Assembly (NCBI RefSeq): GCF_000020665.1
Contig: NC_011071.1
Coordinates: 1,726,501-1,790,500, forward strand
DNA: 64,000 bases
Direction: 5' to 3'
Source: Stenotrophomonas maltophilia R551-3
Lineage (GTDB): Bacteria; Pseudomonadota; Gammaproteobacteria; Xanthomonadales; Xanthomonadaceae
Numbering within the stretch: position 1 is the stretch's first letter; each line of letters begins with the position of its first letter. Made by a program: the position numbers and the translations under genes. Positions 1 to 9,104 of this stretch are shown here, piece after piece. Below the pieces are notes generated by a model, which was given only the letters and a program-made list of their open reading frames with translations, ran no database searches and was not told the DNA's origin.

Positions 1-189
1 CTCGGCCAGTGCCTGGTACACCGGTGCCGGCGTGGTGCCGCCAGACAACAGGATGCGGGCGCGGCCCACTTCGTTGATGTCGTGGTTGAGGGTCTGCGCC
101 ATCTCGGCGGCCACCGCCTCGATCCAGCCATCGGCATCGCCGTGCTGGATGAACTCGATGCGGTCGTCGTGGAAGGTGGTGGGGCTCAT
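1..189 (-). CDS. pgl: 6-phosphogluconolactonase, 5' part only
   Basis: This is the N-terminal 63 residues of a 6-phosphogluconolactonase (DevB/SOL type), which hydrolyses 6-phosphogluconolactone in the Entner-Doudoroff and pentose phosphate routes. The visible part carries the family's sugar-phosphate binding stretch ILLSGGTTPAPVYQALAE. The ATG at 189 overlaps the stop of glk by ATGA, so translation is probably coupled. The order zwf-glk-pgl is the usual xanthomonad glucose catabolic operon. The gene runs off the window edge, so its C-terminus is not seen. Confidence 0.88.
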   Translation of the reverse strand, partial: MSPTTFHDDRIEFIQHGDADGWIEAVAAEMAQTLNHDINEVGRARILLSGGTTPAPVYQALAE

Positions 190-1193
190 GCGGCAACTCC
201 AGGTGCGTCACGTTCGGCGTCGGCGGCATAGGCGGCGGCGCCCAGCAGTCCGGCGTGGGGGTGCATCACGGCCAACGAGGGAACCCGCGCCATGATCGAG
301 GAGAAGCGGCCCTTGTGTTCGAAGCGCTGGCGGAAACCGGAGTGCTGCAGCGAATCGAGCATCTTCGGGGTCAGCCCGCCGGTCAGGAACACGCCGTCCC
401 ACGCGCCCTGGGTCAGCACCAGGTCGCCGGCGATGGCGCCGAACACCGCGCAGAACACGTCCACGGTGCGCATCGCCTGCGGATCGCCGTGCAGGGCACG
501 GGCGGTCACGTCCACCGGCTGCAGCTGGCCGGGATCGATGCCCGCCATCTCGCAGACCGCGCGATGGATGTTGACCAGGCCAGGGCCACAGATCAGCCGC
601 TCGTTGGAGACGCGGCCGAACTGTTCGGACAGGATCTCCAGGATGCGGATCTCCTCCGGGGTTCCCGGCGGGAAGCTGACATGGCCACCCTCGGTCTCCA
701 GCGGATAGCAGCGGCCATGGCGCAGGATCAGGCCGCCGACACCGAGCCCGGTGCCCGGCCCGATCACCGCGTAGTTGCGCGGCTGACCCGGCTTGCCCGG
801 TACCCATGCAGCGCCGCCGACCTGGACCACGTCATCGGACTGCAGCAGTGAAATCGCCATCGCCTGCGCGGCGAAGTCGTTGATCAGGTGCAGTTCGTCG
901 AAACCGAGCATGGCCGCGGTGCGGCTGCGCGAGATCACCCACGGATGGTTGGTGATGCGTGCTTCGTCACCGTCGACGCGACCAGCGACCGCGAACACGC
1001 CGCGGCTGGCGGTAGCGCCGATCTGTTCCAGATGGTGGCGCGCGGCATCACCCAGCGACGGGAACTCCGCCACCGCGTACTCACGGATGCTGTCCTGCTG
1101 CAGCGGTGCATCCAGCGAGGTGTCGGCCAGGGCGAAGCGGGCGTTGGTGCCACCGATGTCGGCGACCAGCACCGGCTGCGAGCTGGCACTCAT
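186..1193 (-). CDS. glk: glucokinase
   Basis: Glucokinase of the bacterial ROK-unrelated Glk family (335 aa), which phosphorylates glucose with ATP in the cytoplasm. The phosphate-binding motif DIGGTNAR lies at about residues 12-19. ATP-site motifs follow further on, including GPGTGLGVGGL and the ETEGGH stretch involved in glucose binding. I chose the ATG at 1193 because it gives the normal N-terminus close to the DIGGTNAR motif and overlaps the zwf stop by ATGA. An upstream extension is open but lacks homology-like sequence. The gene lies in an operon with zwf upstream and pgl downstream, each junction being a 4-nt overlap. Confidence 0.93.
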   Translation of the reverse strand: MSASSQPVLVADIGGTNARFALADTSLDAPLQQDSIREYAVAEFPSLGDAARHHLEQIGATASRGVFAVAGRVDGDEARITNHPWVISRSRTAAMLGFDELHLINDFAAQAMAISLLQSDDVVQVGGAAWVPGKPGQPRNYAVIGPGTGLGVGGLILRHGRCYPLETEGGHVSFPPGTPEEIRILEILSEQFGRVSNERLICGPGLVNIHRAVCEMAGIDPGQLQPVDVTARALHGDPQAMRTVDVFCAVFGAIAGDLVLTQGAWDGVFLTGGLTPKMLDSLQHSGFRQRFEHKGRFSSIMARVPSLAVMHPHAGLLGAAAYAADAERDAPGVAA

Positions 1194-2626
1194 GCCGACG
1201 CCTCGCTGTCCGGCGCATCCACGCCCTGCGGCAGGAAGCCGGTCGCGTTGTCCGGGCCCCACTGGCCGGCGGGGTAGGGTTCCAGCGGCAGCTTTGCTTC
1301 CTTCCAGGCATCGGCCACGCTGTCGATCCACGCCCAGGCCGCGCGCACTTCGTCGTCGCGCACGAACAGCGTGTGGTTGCCGTTGAAGGCGTCCAGGAAC
1401 AGGCGCTCGTAGGCGATGCGGCGATGCAGGCCGGTCGGCACCGACAGTTCCAGTTCCAGCGGGTGAAGTTCCAGCGCACCCCATTCCGGGCCGGCCAGGC
1501 TGCTCATCAGGCCCAGCTCGATGTTCTCCTGCGGCTGCAGCTGGAACACCAGCCGGTTCGGTGCGGCCTGCGCGCGCTGCGGGCGCTCGAACAGCCAGTG
1601 GGTGACCGGCTTCAGCGTGACCACCACGCGGGTGGTGCGCTCGGGCAGGCGCTTGCCGGTGACCAGGTGGAACGGCACGCCGCTCCAGCGCCAGTTGTCG
1701 ATATGCGCGGTGACACCGGCGAAGGTTTCCACGTCGCTGCCTTCCGGCGGCTGGTAGGCCTGTGCCGGCTGGCCATTGATGGTGCCGGCGGTGTAGCGGC
1801 CGCGGATGCTGTCACGTGCGGCGTGCTTCGCATCGAGCGGGCGCAGGGCGCGCAGCACCTTGACCTTCTCGTCGCGGATGCGATCGGCTTCCAGCGAGGC
1901 CGGCGGTTCCATCGCCACCATGCACAGCAGCTGCAGGATGTGGCTCTGCACCATGTCGCGCAGCGCACCGGAGCGCGCGTAGTAGGCATCGCGGCCGTCC
2001 ACGCCTTCGCTCTCGGCCACCAGGATGTGCACCGATTCGATGTAGTTGCGGTTCCACACCGCTTCCAGCAGCGTGTTGCCGAAGCGCAGCGCGATCAGGT
2101 TCTGCACCGCCGCCTTGCCCAGGTAGTGGTCAAGGCGGAACACGCGGTCCTCGTCGATCCACTGGCCGATGGTGCTGATGATTTCCTCGGCGCTCTCGCT
2201 GTCGCTGCCGATCGGCTTCTCAAGCATCAGCCGTGCCGGCGCGGCAAGGGCGCCGCCCTTGGCCAGGCCTTCGCAGGTGGAGATGTACAGGCCCGGCGGA
2301 ATGGCCAGGTAGCTCACGCAGCGGCGATCAACCAGATCGGACACCGCAGCGGCCACCGAGTCGACATCGCGCAGGTCGACCGAACGGTAGTCGATGCGGC
2401 GCAGCAGCGCGGCGATGTCGTCCTGGCTGGCCATCGGCATGGCCTGCTGCAGGCGCGGCCGCAGGATGTCATGGAAGGCTTCGGTGTCATGCCCGGACAA
2501 CGCCAGTGCGCGGATGCGGAAGTCCTCCGGCAGCAGGCCGTCGCCAAGCAGGCGAAGCAGCGAAGGGAACAGATAGCGCTGGGCCAGATCACCTGTGGCA
2601 CCGAACAGGAAGAGGGTGTCGTGCAT
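1190..2626 (-). CDS. zwf: glucose-6-phosphate 1-dehydrogenase
   Basis: Glucose-6-phosphate dehydrogenase (478 aa), which oxidises glucose-6-phosphate to 6-phosphogluconolactone with NADP. The dinucleotide-binding motif GATGDLAQR is at residues 9-17, and the substrate and catalytic signature RLDHYLGKAAVQNL is at about 164-177, with the family Lys in HYLGK. The length is normal for the family. The frame stays open upstream, but the ATG at 2626 places the NADP motif at the expected distance from the N-terminus. It also leaves the LacI-type palindrome at 2648-2661 outside the coding region. This is the first gene of zwf-glk-pgl. Confidence 0.95.
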   Translation of the reverse strand: MHDTLFLFGATGDLAQRYLFPSLLRLLGDGLLPEDFRIRALALSGHDTEAFHDILRPRLQQAMPMASQDDIAALLRRIDYRSVDLRDVDSVAAAVSDLVDRRCVSYLAIPPGLYISTCEGLAKGGALAAPARLMLEKPIGSDSESAEEIISTIGQWIDEDRVFRLDHYLGKAAVQNLIALRFGNTLLEAVWNRNYIESVHILVAESEGVDGRDAYYARSGALRDMVQSHILQLLCMVAMEPPASLEADRIRDEKVKVLRALRPLDAKHAARDSIRGRYTAGTINGQPAQAYQPPEGSDVETFAGVTAHIDNWRWSGVPFHLVTGKRLPERTTRVVVTLKPVTHWLFERPQRAQAAPNRLVFQLQPQENIELGLMSSLAGPEWGALELHPLELELSVPTGLHRRIAYERLFLDAFNGNHTLFVRDDEVRAAWAWIDSVADAWKEAKLPLEPYPAGQWGPDNATGFLPQGVDAPDSEASA

Positions 2627-2647
2627 CGCTCGAGTTTCAGATCCGGG

Positions 2648-2661
2648 TGACATCGTTGTCA
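2648..2661. promoter_or_regulatory. LacI-family-type operator upstream of zwf
   Basis: TGACATCGTTGTCA is an inverted repeat with TGACA/TGTCA arms ending 22 nt before the zwf start. It closely resembles LacI-family operators known from xanthomonads, such as the NagR box with the core TGACARCGYTGTCA. A repressor bound here would cover the zwf leader. The cognate regulator is not in this window. The rest of the 352-nt gap to the divergent ATPase gene shows one more such palindrome and no ORF I would support. Confidence 0.55.
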
Positions 2662-2833
2662 ATCGCTTCATGGCTGGGTTCGGGGGACATCCGCGCAACT
2701 GCCTGTCCGAGGTTCGTCCGGGGCGATCTCCGCGGTAGCGGAAGACCGTTCCATTCGAAACCACTACATCGGCGGAACCTTCGTTCAACCGCCGACGCAG
2801 ATCGGTGCGCACCGATCATCGGATAGTGCCACG

Positions 2834-2847
2834 TGAAAACGTTTACA
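2834..2847. promoter_or_regulatory. LacI/GalR-type operator upstream of the UgpC-like ATPase
   Basis: TGAAAACGTTTACA is a near-perfect palindrome (one mismatch) around a central CG, the typical form of LacI/GalR/MalR operators. It lies in the divergent zwf/ugpC intergenic region, 132 nt before the ATPase start. Its core differs from the zwf-proximal site, so two different sugar-responsive repressors may act on the two directions. Confidence 0.5.
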
Positions 2848-2978
2848 TGGCAGAATGGGCAACTGTATTCGATTGCAGTGCTCGCCGTCATGCGGCAGGC
2901 GCGCAATCATCACTGCCATCGGGAGGCCCGAGGCAGTCCCAAAAGACAGCCCGGCTTCGGGCGGACCGGATAGGTGAT

Positions 2979-4061
2979 ATGGCAAAAGTGCAGTTGCAGG
3001 GTGTGCGCAAGGTCTACGACAACGGCCAGGTCGCGGTGAAGGACGCCACCTTCGAGGTCGCCGATGGCGAACTGATGGTGCTGGTCGGTCCCTCCGGCTG
3101 CGGCAAGTCGACCCTGTTGCGGATGGTTGCCGGCCTGGAAGAGATCAGTGGCGGCACGCTCACCATCGGTGACCGTGTGGTCAACGATGTGGCGCCGAAG
3201 GACCGCGACATCGCCATGGTGTTCCAGAGCTACGCGCTGTACCCGCACATGACCGTGGCCGAGAACCTGGCCTTCGGCCTGAAGCTGCGTGGCCATGACA
3301 AAGCCACGATCGACAAGCGCATCAGCGAGGCGGCGCAGACGCTGGGCCTGACCGAGATGATGGACAAGCTGCCCAAGGCGATGTCCGGTGGCCAGCGCCA
3401 GCGTGTCGCGCTGGGCCGTGCGCTGGTGCGCGAGCCGGCGGTATTCCTGCTTGACGAGCCGCTGTCCAACCTCGATGCCAAGCTGCGCCACAGCGTGCGT
3501 ACCGAGATCGCGCAGCTGCATCGCAAGCTGGGCACCACCATGATCTACGTGACGCATGATCAGGTCGAAGCGATGACCCTGGGCCAGCGCATCGTGGTGC
3601 TGAAGGACGGCATCATCCAGCAGATCGATACACCGATGGCGCTGTATGATCGCCCGGCCAACCTGTTCGTGGCCGGTTTCCTCGGCAGCCCGGCGATGAA
3701 TGTGCTGCGTGGCACCCTTGAGGGCGATGCCGGCGGGGTGACCGTGGTCGATGGCGAATGGCGTGCTCCGCTGGGCCAGGCCACGATCGATCCGGTCTGG
3801 CTGCAGAAGCCGATCGCGGTGGGTGTGCGTCCGGAACACCTGCAGCCGGCCAGTGCCGATAATGCGCATGCATTCACCGCGCGTATCGAGGGCATCGAAC
3901 CGGTCGGCAACGAGATCTTCGTCAACCTGAGCAGTGGCCAGCACGCGCTGACCATGCGCGTGGCGCCGCAGTCGCTACCGCGCGTGGGCGAGGACATCCG
4001 CGTGGCGATCCACCCGCAGGGCCTGCATTTCTTTAACCCGGAAACCGGCGAGCGCCTGTAA
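2979..4061 (+). CDS. ugpC: UgpC/MalK-type sugar ABC transporter ATPase
   Basis: ATP-binding subunit of a carbohydrate importer of the CUT1 class (360 aa). Walker A GPSGCGKST is at residues 37-45, the signature MSGGQ at 135-139, and Walker B FLLDEP with the D-loop SNLD at 156-166. A C-terminal regulatory/TOBE region follows from about 240, as in MalK and UgpC. No permease or solute-binding protein genes are adjacent, so it probably serves as a shared ATPase for permeases elsewhere. The ATG at 2979 gives a standard N-terminus (MAKVQLQGVRKVYDNG). A LacI-type operator lies upstream. The substrate cannot be told from the sequence; the Ugp name reflects similarity only. Confidence 0.85.
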   Translation: MAKVQLQGVRKVYDNGQVAVKDATFEVADGELMVLVGPSGCGKSTLLRMVAGLEEISGGTLTIGDRVVNDVAPKDRDIAMVFQSYALYPHMTVAENLAFGLKLRGHDKATIDKRISEAAQTLGLTEMMDKLPKAMSGGQRQRVALGRALVREPAVFLLDEPLSNLDAKLRHSVRTEIAQLHRKLGTTMIYVTHDQVEAMTLGQRIVVLKDGIIQQIDTPMALYDRPANLFVAGFLGSPAMNVLRGTLEGDAGGVTVVDGEWRAPLGQATIDPVWLQKPIAVGVRPEHLQPASADNAHAFTARIEGIEPVGNEIFVNLSSGQHALTMRVAPQSLPRVGEDIRVAIHPQGLHFFNPETGERL

Positions 4062-4067
4062 GGGGCG

Positions 4068-4160
4068 GTAGCGCCGGCGTCATGCCCGGCGTCATGACCG
4101 CCGTGCGGACCAACGGTCCGCACCCACCAGGGTGGTGGTAGCGCCGGGCCATGCCCGGCG
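4068..4160 (+). repeat. two GTAG (SMAG) palindromes
   Basis: Two short palindromes with a GTAG head and GCC/GGC-type stems start at 4068 and 4138. The second (GTAGCGCCGGGCCATGCC followed by CGGCG) is a typical member; the first is degenerate. They fill the gap between the ends of ugpC and ygfZ, which converge, and could act as bidirectional terminators or mRNA stabilisers. Confidence 0.75.
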
Positions 4161-4165
4161 GGCGC

Positions 4166-5041
4166 CTAACGCGCCAGCCCATCCAGCAGCGGTATCCGCT
4201 GCGCAACCGCATCACCCACCTGCAGATCAGCGTCGCTGGCCTCCAGCGGCAGCACCGCCAGCGCCAGATCGCCGGCCACGCTGGCAATGGTGCCCAGCGC
4301 CGTACCGTCCTGCTGCACGCCATCACCGGCCTGCGCCGGTGCTGCGGTATGCAGCAGCTGCACCGCGCGCTTGGCCTTGCCGAGGAAGTGGGTGCGGGCG
4401 ACGATTTCCTGGCCCGGGTAGCAGCCTTTCTTCACGCTGTAGCCATTCAGGCGGTCCAGGCCCAGCTGCTGCGGGGTCCACACTTCGCGCTGGCTTTCTT
4501 CCAGCCGCGGCAGGCCATGGCGCAGGTCGGCCTGGCGCCAGGCAAGCGCGAAAGTGGCCTCATCGGCCTCGCTGCCGGCGGCGAAGGCCTCGGTGGCGCC
4601 GATGCGCAGGGTGCGCGGCAGCGCGTCGCTGCCCAGGTCCAGCTCCCAGCCGTCACCTGTGGTCTGCGCAATGGCGGCGCCGCTGGCGGCCTCGGGCGCA
4701 GTGAACGCACCGGCCACGGCCAGATCGCTGCGCACCAGTACCTTCACCTTGCGGCGGAACACGAAGCGCTGCAGTTGCGACGCAATCGCATCGGCATCAC
4801 CGTCGGCCAGCACCAGCATCACATGGTCTTCGGCCAGCCGAAGCAGCTGGAACACCGTCAGGGTGCGGCCCTTGGCGCTCAGCCAGGCGCTCCACTGCCA
4901 GTGCAGCAGGGGCAGGGCAGTGACATCGCCACTGAACTGGGCATGGGCGAATACGGCCGCATCCGGGCCCTGCAGGCTCAGCAACTGGTGGCCGGGCAGG
5001 CGCGGATATCCGACGAAAGCAGGGGGCAGGTTGTCAGGCAC
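4166..5041 (-). CDS. ygfZ: folate-binding protein YgfZ (Fe-S cluster repair/assembly)
   Basis: YgfZ/GcvT-like tetrahydrofolate-binding protein (291 aa), which supports maturation or repair of some Fe-S enzymes. The diagnostic family motif KKGCYPGQEIVAR (K-G-C-Y-x-G-Q-E) is present in the C-terminal half. I chose the GTG at 5041 because the protein then begins MPDNLPPAFVGYPRL, close to the conserved folate-binding domain. A TTG at 5092 would add 17 residues and overlap the divergent SDHAF4-like gene. Being next to the Fe-S enzyme succinate dehydrogenase fits its role. Confidence 0.88.
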   Translation of the reverse strand: MPDNLPPAFVGYPRLPGHQLLSLQGPDAAVFAHAQFSGDVTALPLLHWQWSAWLSAKGRTLTVFQLLRLAEDHVMLVLADGDADAIASQLQRFVFRRKVKVLVRSDLAVAGAFTAPEAASGAAIAQTTGDGWELDLGSDALPRTLRIGATEAFAAGSEADEATFALAWRQADLRHGLPRLEESQREVWTPQQLGLDRLNGYSVKKGCYPGQEIVARTHFLGKAKRAVQLLHTAAPAQAGDGVQQDGTALGTIASVAGDLALAVLPLEASDADLQVGDAVAQRIPLLDGLAR

Positions 5042-5080
5042 GTGAACGAGGTCTAAAATTTGTGCGTTGCGAGACCAACA

Positions 5081-5251
5081 ATGATAGGCCAAACAACCCC
5101 CACTCCCGACGACGAATCTGAAGCCCCGCTGGTCCCCGCGGCACCCGTGCCCGTGGAACAGGAAAAAGCAGAGGAATTCGGCGGCCGCGGCGGACTTGAT
5201 CCGGTGCGGTATGGCGATTGGGAGAAAAACGGACGCTGCATCGATTTCTGA
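5081..5251 (+). CDS. DUF1674 / SDHAF4-like succinate dehydrogenase assembly factor
   Basis: Small protein of 56 residues with a low-complexity acidic and proline-rich N-terminus and the C-terminal family signature EFGGRGGLDPVRYGDWEKNG followed by RCIDF. That block (GGxxGxxPxRYGDWExxGRCxDF) defines DUF1674, the family of mitochondrial SDHAF4. SDHAF4 binds flavinylated SdhA and promotes its assembly with SdhB. The position directly before sdhC supports the call. The ATG at 5081 is used; a TTG at 5060 is possible. The Shine-Dalgarno sequence is weak. Confidence 0.8.
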   Translation: MIGQTTPTPDDESEAPLVPAAPVPVEQEKAEEFGGRGGLDPVRYGDWEKNGRCIDF

Positions 5252-5307
5252 TCAGCATTGAGCCAACGCGGCCGTGTGCCGCCCAGCCGAGACAACGAGC
5301 CCAGCGA

Positions 5308-5700
5308 ATGGCGACCAGACAACGCCCACTTTCCCCGCACCTTCAGGTGTATCGCTGGCAGATTCAGATGGCCACCTCGATCCTGCATCGAGCCACTGGC
5401 GTCTTTCTGTCTGTTGGTGCCCTCATCATCGCCGCCGGCCTGCTGGCCCTGATGATGGGGCCCGATTCCTGGAACTGCTTCACCGGCCATGCCGGGGCCT
5501 GGTATGGCCGCGTGTTCCTGTTCGCGTGGACATGGTCGTTCGCCTATCACCTGTGCAATGGCATCCGCCATGTGGTGCAGGACTTCGCCATCGGCTTCAG
5601 CATCCCCGCCTTCATCCGCAGCAGCTGGCTGTCGGTCATCGGCAGCCTGGTGATCACCCTGCTGGTGTGGGCCTATGTGATGTTCGGAGGTGCCGCGTGA
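5308..5700 (+). CDS. sdhC: succinate dehydrogenase cytochrome b556 subunit
   Basis: Membrane anchor subunit of complex II (130 aa) with three transmembrane segments. It begins RPLSPHLQVYRWQ, the conserved N-terminal SPHLxIY motif, followed by SILHRATGVFL with the quinone-site Ser and Arg. The heme-ligand His is in SFAYHLCNGIRH. The ATG at 5308 is in frame with these motifs; the longer frame to 5218 overlaps the preceding gene. Its stop overlaps the GTG start of sdhD. Confidence 0.95.
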   Translation: MATRQRPLSPHLQVYRWQIQMATSILHRATGVFLSVGALIIAAGLLALMMGPDSWNCFTGHAGAWYGRVFLFAWTWSFAYHLCNGIRHVVQDFAIGFSIPAFIRSSWLSVIGSLVITLLVWAYVMFGGAA

Positions 5701-6083
5701 GCAAGTTCCGTACTCCGCTGAAGGGTGTGCGCGGCCTTGGTTCGGCCAAGACCGGCACCGAGCACTTCGTGCACCAGCGCCTGACCGCCGCCGCCCTGGT
5801 GGCGCTGGGCATCTGGTTCCTGGTCTTCGTGCTGGGCCTGCTGGGCTCGGACTACGCGACCGCCGCCGCCGCCGTGGCCAAGCCGTGGAACGCAGTGCCG
5901 CTGATCGGCCTGCTGATCGCCATGTTCTGGCACGCGCAGCTCGGCATGCAGGTCGTGCTGGAAGACTACATCCACGAATCGCTGCTGGCCCTGGTGCTGC
6001 AGACCGCGGTGAAGTTCGTCGCCGTGCTCGGCATGATCGTCAGTGTGTTTGCGGTGGGCCGCATCGCCCTCGGCGTTGCCTGA
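5697..6083 (+). CDS. sdhD: succinate dehydrogenase membrane anchor subunit
   Basis: Second hydrophobic anchor of complex II (128 aa) with three predicted membrane helices. It contains GSAKTGTEHFVHQRLTA at the N-terminus and the heme-ligand His region FWHAQLGMQVVLEDYIHE, as in SdhD proteins. The start is GTG at 5697, overlapping the sdhC TGA by one base pattern (GTGA), which implies coupled translation. It is followed by sdhA after 31 nt. Confidence 0.93.
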   Translation: MSKFRTPLKGVRGLGSAKTGTEHFVHQRLTAAALVALGIWFLVFVLGLLGSDYATAAAAVAKPWNAVPLIGLLIAMFWHAQLGMQVVLEDYIHESLLALVLQTAVKFVAVLGMIVSVFAVGRIALGVA

Positions 6084-6114
6084 GCCCAGGCACCTACACA
6101 GGAATCCAGATTAG

Positions 6115-7905
6115 ATGTCCGCTTACAAGATCACCGAACACAAGTACGACATGGTCGTGGTGGGCGCCGGCGGCGCCGGCCTGCGCGCCACGTTCGGCCT
6201 GGCCGCCAAGGGCCTGCAGACCGTGTGCCTGACCAAGGTCTTCCCGACCCGTTCGCACACCGTTGCCGCCCAGGGCGGTATCTCGGCCGCACTCGCCAAC
6301 ATGGGCGAGGACGACTGGCGTTACCACTTCTTCGACACCATCAAGGGCTCGGACTGGCTGGGCGACCAGGACGCCATCGAGTACATGTGCCGTGAGGCCA
6401 TCCCGGCCATCATCGAACTCGAACACTACGGCGTGCCGTTCTCGCGTACGGCCGAAGGCAAGATCTACCAGCGTCCGTTCGGTGGCATGACCACCAAGTA
6501 CGGCGAAGGCCCGGCGGCGCAGCGTACCTGCGCGGCGGCCGACCGTACCGGCCACGCGATGCTGCACACCCTGTACCAGCAGTCGCTGAAGCACGACGCG
6601 CGCTTCATGATCGAGTACTTCGCGCTCGACCTGATCTTCGATGACGAAGGTGCCTGCCGCGGCGTGCTGGCCCTGGACATGTCCGACGGTACCCTGCACC
6701 TGTTCCGCGCCCAGGGCGTGGTGCTGGCCACCGGCGGCTACGGCCGTGCCTACTTCAGCGCCACCTCGGCGCACACCTGCACCGGCGACGGTGGTGGCCT
6801 GGCCATGCGTGCCGGCATCGCCATGCAGGACATGGAGTTCGTGCAGTTCCACCCGACCGGCATCTATGGCGCCGGCTGCCTGATCACCGAGGGTGTCCGC
6901 GGTGAAGGTGGCATCCTGCGCAACAGCAGTGGCGAGCGCTTCATGGAGCGTTACGCACCGCACTACAAGGATCTGGCCTCGCGCGACGTGGTCAGTCGTT
7001 CGATGACCATCGAGATCCGCGAAGGCCGCGGCGTTGGCGAGCACAAGGACCACATCCTGCTCGACCTGACCCACCTCGGCCCGGGCGTGATCGACGAGAA
7101 GCTGCCGGGCATCGCCGAGAGCGCCCGCATCTTCGCCGGCGTCGACGTGCACAAGCAGCCGATCCCGGTGATCCCGACCGTGCACTACAACATGGGCGGC
7201 ATCCCGACCAATTACCACGGCGAAGTGGTGCGCAAGGATGGCGACAACCCCGATGCGGTGATCCCTGGCCTGTACGCGATCGGCGAAGCCGCCTGCGTGT
7301 CGGTGCACGGTGCCAACCGCCTCGGCTCGAACTCGTTGCTGGATCTGGTGGTGTTCGGTCGTGCGGTGGCCAACCGTTGCGCCGAGACCATCAAGCCGGG
7401 CGCGTCGCACAAGCCGCTGGCGGCCGATGCCTGCGACAAGGCACTGGGCCTGCTGGACAAGCTGCGCCACGCCAACGGCGACACCCCGACCTCGGTCATC
7501 CGCGATCGCATGCAGCGCACCATGCAGGCCGACGCCGCCGTCTTCCGCACCAGCCAGACGCTGAAGGAAGGCTGCGAGAAGATGGACAAGATCTTCGACT
7601 CGTTCCAGGACGTGAAGGTCTCCGACCGTTCGCTGGTATGGAACTCGGACCTGATCGAGACCTACGAGCTGAACAACCTGCTGCTCAACGCGGTGGCGAC
7701 GATCAACTCGGCCGAACAGCGCAAGGAAAGCCGCGGCGCGCATGCGCACGAGGACTTCCCGGACCGCGACGACGTCAACTGGCAGAAGCACACCCTGGTC
7801 AGCGTCGACGAGAAGGGCAAGTGCAGCTTCGACTACCGTCCGGTGCACATGTACACGTTGACCGACGACGTGTCCGTGGTGCCGCCGAAGCCGCGCGTGT
7901 ACTGA
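6115..7905 (+). CDS. sdhA: succinate dehydrogenase flavoprotein subunit
   Basis: Catalytic flavoprotein of complex II (596 aa), which oxidises succinate to fumarate. The FAD-binding GAGGAG lies at about residues 17-22. The covalent FAD site [10 protein letters not shown], with the linking His at about 48, and the substrate-site region [21 protein letters not shown] with catalytic Arg are present. The length is the usual one. It lies in sdhCDAB between sdhD and sdhB. Confidence 0.97.
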   Translation: MSAYKITEHKYDMVVVGAGGAGLRATFGLAAKGLQTVCLTKVFPTRSHTVAAQGGISAALANMGEDDWRYHFFDTIKGSDWLGDQDAIEYMCREAIPAIIELEHYGVPFSRTAEGKIYQRPFGGMTTKYGEGPAAQRTCAAADRTGHAMLHTLYQQSLKHDARFMIEYFALDLIFDDEGACRGVLALDMSDGTLHLFRAQGVVLATGGYGRAYFSATSAHTCTGDGGGLAMRAGIAMQDMEFVQFHPTGIYGAGCLITEGVRGEGGILRNSSGERFMERYAPHYKDLASRDVVSRSMTIEIREGRGVGEHKDHILLDLTHLGPGVIDEKLPGIAESARIFAGVDVHKQPIPVIPTVHYNMGGIPTNYHGEVVRKDGDNPDAVIPGLYAIGEAACVSVHGANRLGSNSLLDLVVFGRAVANRCAETIKPGASHKPLAADACDKALGLLDKLRHANGDTPTSVIRDRMQRTMQADAAVFRTSQTLKEGCEKMDKIFDSFQDVKVSDRSLVWNSDLIETYELNNLLLNAVATINSAEQRKESRGAHAHEDFPDRDDVNWQKHTLVSVDEKGKCSFDYRPVHMYTLTDDVSVVPPKPRVY

Positions 7906-7971
7906 TCCGACCCCGCCTACCATGCAATCCGCGCCCAAGGGCGCGGGCCGCCTGAGCCAACGAGAGCAGCC

Positions 7972-8757
7972 ATGGCCGAGTTTTCACTCCCCAAGAATTC
8001 CAAGATCACGAAGGGCAAGCACTTCCCCGTCAAGAACGGCGGCAAGAACGTGCGCACCTTCAAGATCTACCGCTGGAGTCCGGACGACGACAGCAACCCG
8101 CGCACCGATACCTATGAAGTCGATCTGGACGCCTGTGGCCCGATGGTCCTGGACGCCCTGATCAAGATCAAGAATGAGATCGACCCGACCCTGACCTTCC
8201 GCCGCTCCTGCCGCGAAGGTATCTGTGGTTCGTGCGCGATGAACATCGACGGCACCAACACCCTGGCCTGCACCCGAGCCATCTCGGACTGCGGCAAGAA
8301 GGAAGTGCCGATCTACCCGCTGCCGCACATGAACGTGGTCAAGGATCTGGTTCCGGACCTGACCCACTTCTACGCGCAGTACGCCTCGATCAAGCCGTGG
8401 ATCCGCACCCAGACCCCGGCACCGCCGGACCGTGAGCGCCTGCAGTCGCCGGAAGACCGCAAGAAGCTGGACGGCCTGTACGAGTGCATCCTGTGCGCCT
8501 GCTGCTCGACCAGCTGCCCGAGCTACTGGTGGAACGGCGAGCGTTACCTGGGCCCGGCGATCCTGCTGCAGGCCTACCGCTGGATCATCGACTCGCGCGA
8601 TGAGGACACCGGTGCGCGCCTGGACGATCTGGAAGATCCGTTCAAGCTGTACCGCTGCCACACCATCATGAACTGCGCCCGGACCTGCCCGAAGGGCCTG
8701 AACCCGGCGCTGGCGATCGCCGAGATCAAGAAGCTGATGATGGAACGCCGCGCCTGA
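7972..8757 (+). CDS. sdhB: succinate dehydrogenase iron-sulfur subunit
   Basis: Iron-sulfur subunit of complex II (261 aa), which carries electrons from FAD to ubiquinone. The [2Fe-2S] cysteines lie in [14 protein letters not shown] and the later C of NTLAC. The [4Fe-4S] and [3Fe-4S] ligands lie in [12 protein letters not shown] and [17 protein letters not shown]. The last catalytic gene of the operon, it starts with ATG at 7972 after a 66-nt spacer that follows sdhA. Confidence 0.97.
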   Translation: MAEFSLPKNSKITKGKHFPVKNGGKNVRTFKIYRWSPDDDSNPRTDTYEVDLDACGPMVLDALIKIKNEIDPTLTFRRSCREGICGSCAMNIDGTNTLACTRAISDCGKKEVPIYPLPHMNVVKDLVPDLTHFYAQYASIKPWIRTQTPAPPDRERLQSPEDRKKLDGLYECILCACCSTSCPSYWWNGERYLGPAILLQAYRWIIDSRDEDTGARLDDLEDPFKLYRCHTIMNCARTCPKGLNPALAIAEIKKLMMERRA

Positions 8758-8776
8758 TCGGGCCTGGCTGTACCTG

Positions 8777-8833
8777 GTAGAGCCACGCCATGCGTGGCTG
8801 TGCCACCCCAGTAGAGCCACGCCATGCGTGGCT
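8777..8833 (+). repeat. two tandem GTAG (SMAG) palindromes
   Basis: Two identical 23-bp elements, GTAGAGCCACGCCATGCG plus TGGCT, in direct orientation at 8777-8799 and 8811-8833, between sdhB and sdhE. As hairpins in the mRNA they may protect the sdhCDAB 3' end and lower expression of sdhE relative to sdhB. Confidence 0.85.
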
Positions 8834-8855
8834 TTGCTGTATCTGGAGAAACACG

Positions 8856-9104
8856 ATGGAAGAAGATGTACTGCTGAAGAAGCTGCGCTGGCGTTGCCGC
8901 CGCGGCATGCGCGAGCTGGACCAGCTGTTCGGCCGCTATCTCGACCGCGAATGGAGCACTGCGCCGACCGAAGAGCGCGAGGTTTTCCTGTTCCTGCTCG
9001 ACTGCGAGGACGATAAGTTGTGGCGCTGGTTCATGGGCTATGAGGCCTGCCCGCATGCGCACGCGATCCCCCTCATGCAGAAGATCCTCGCCCTCAAGCC
9101 TTGA
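8856..9104 (+). CDS. sdhE: FAD assembly factor SdhE
   Basis: SdhE/YgfY family protein of 82 residues, which promotes covalent flavinylation of SdhA. It carries the conserved RGMRELD motif (RGxxE) near residues 15-21 and the C-terminal W-x-W-F-MGYE region. The ATG at 8856 has GGAGA upstream. It belongs functionally with the sdhCDAB genes just before it and overlaps the ygfX-like frame, as in enterobacterial sdhE-ygfX pairs. Confidence 0.93.
   Translation: MEEDVLLKKLRWRCRRGMRELDQLFGRYLDREWSTAPTEEREVFLFLLDCEDDKLWRWFMGYEACPHAHAIPLMQKILALKP

Noticed and set aside
1190..2650. Long plus-strand frames opposite zwf, sdhA, htpG and smeW
   Set aside because: They are typical shadows of high-GC genes; the opposite strand carries clear enzyme motifs.
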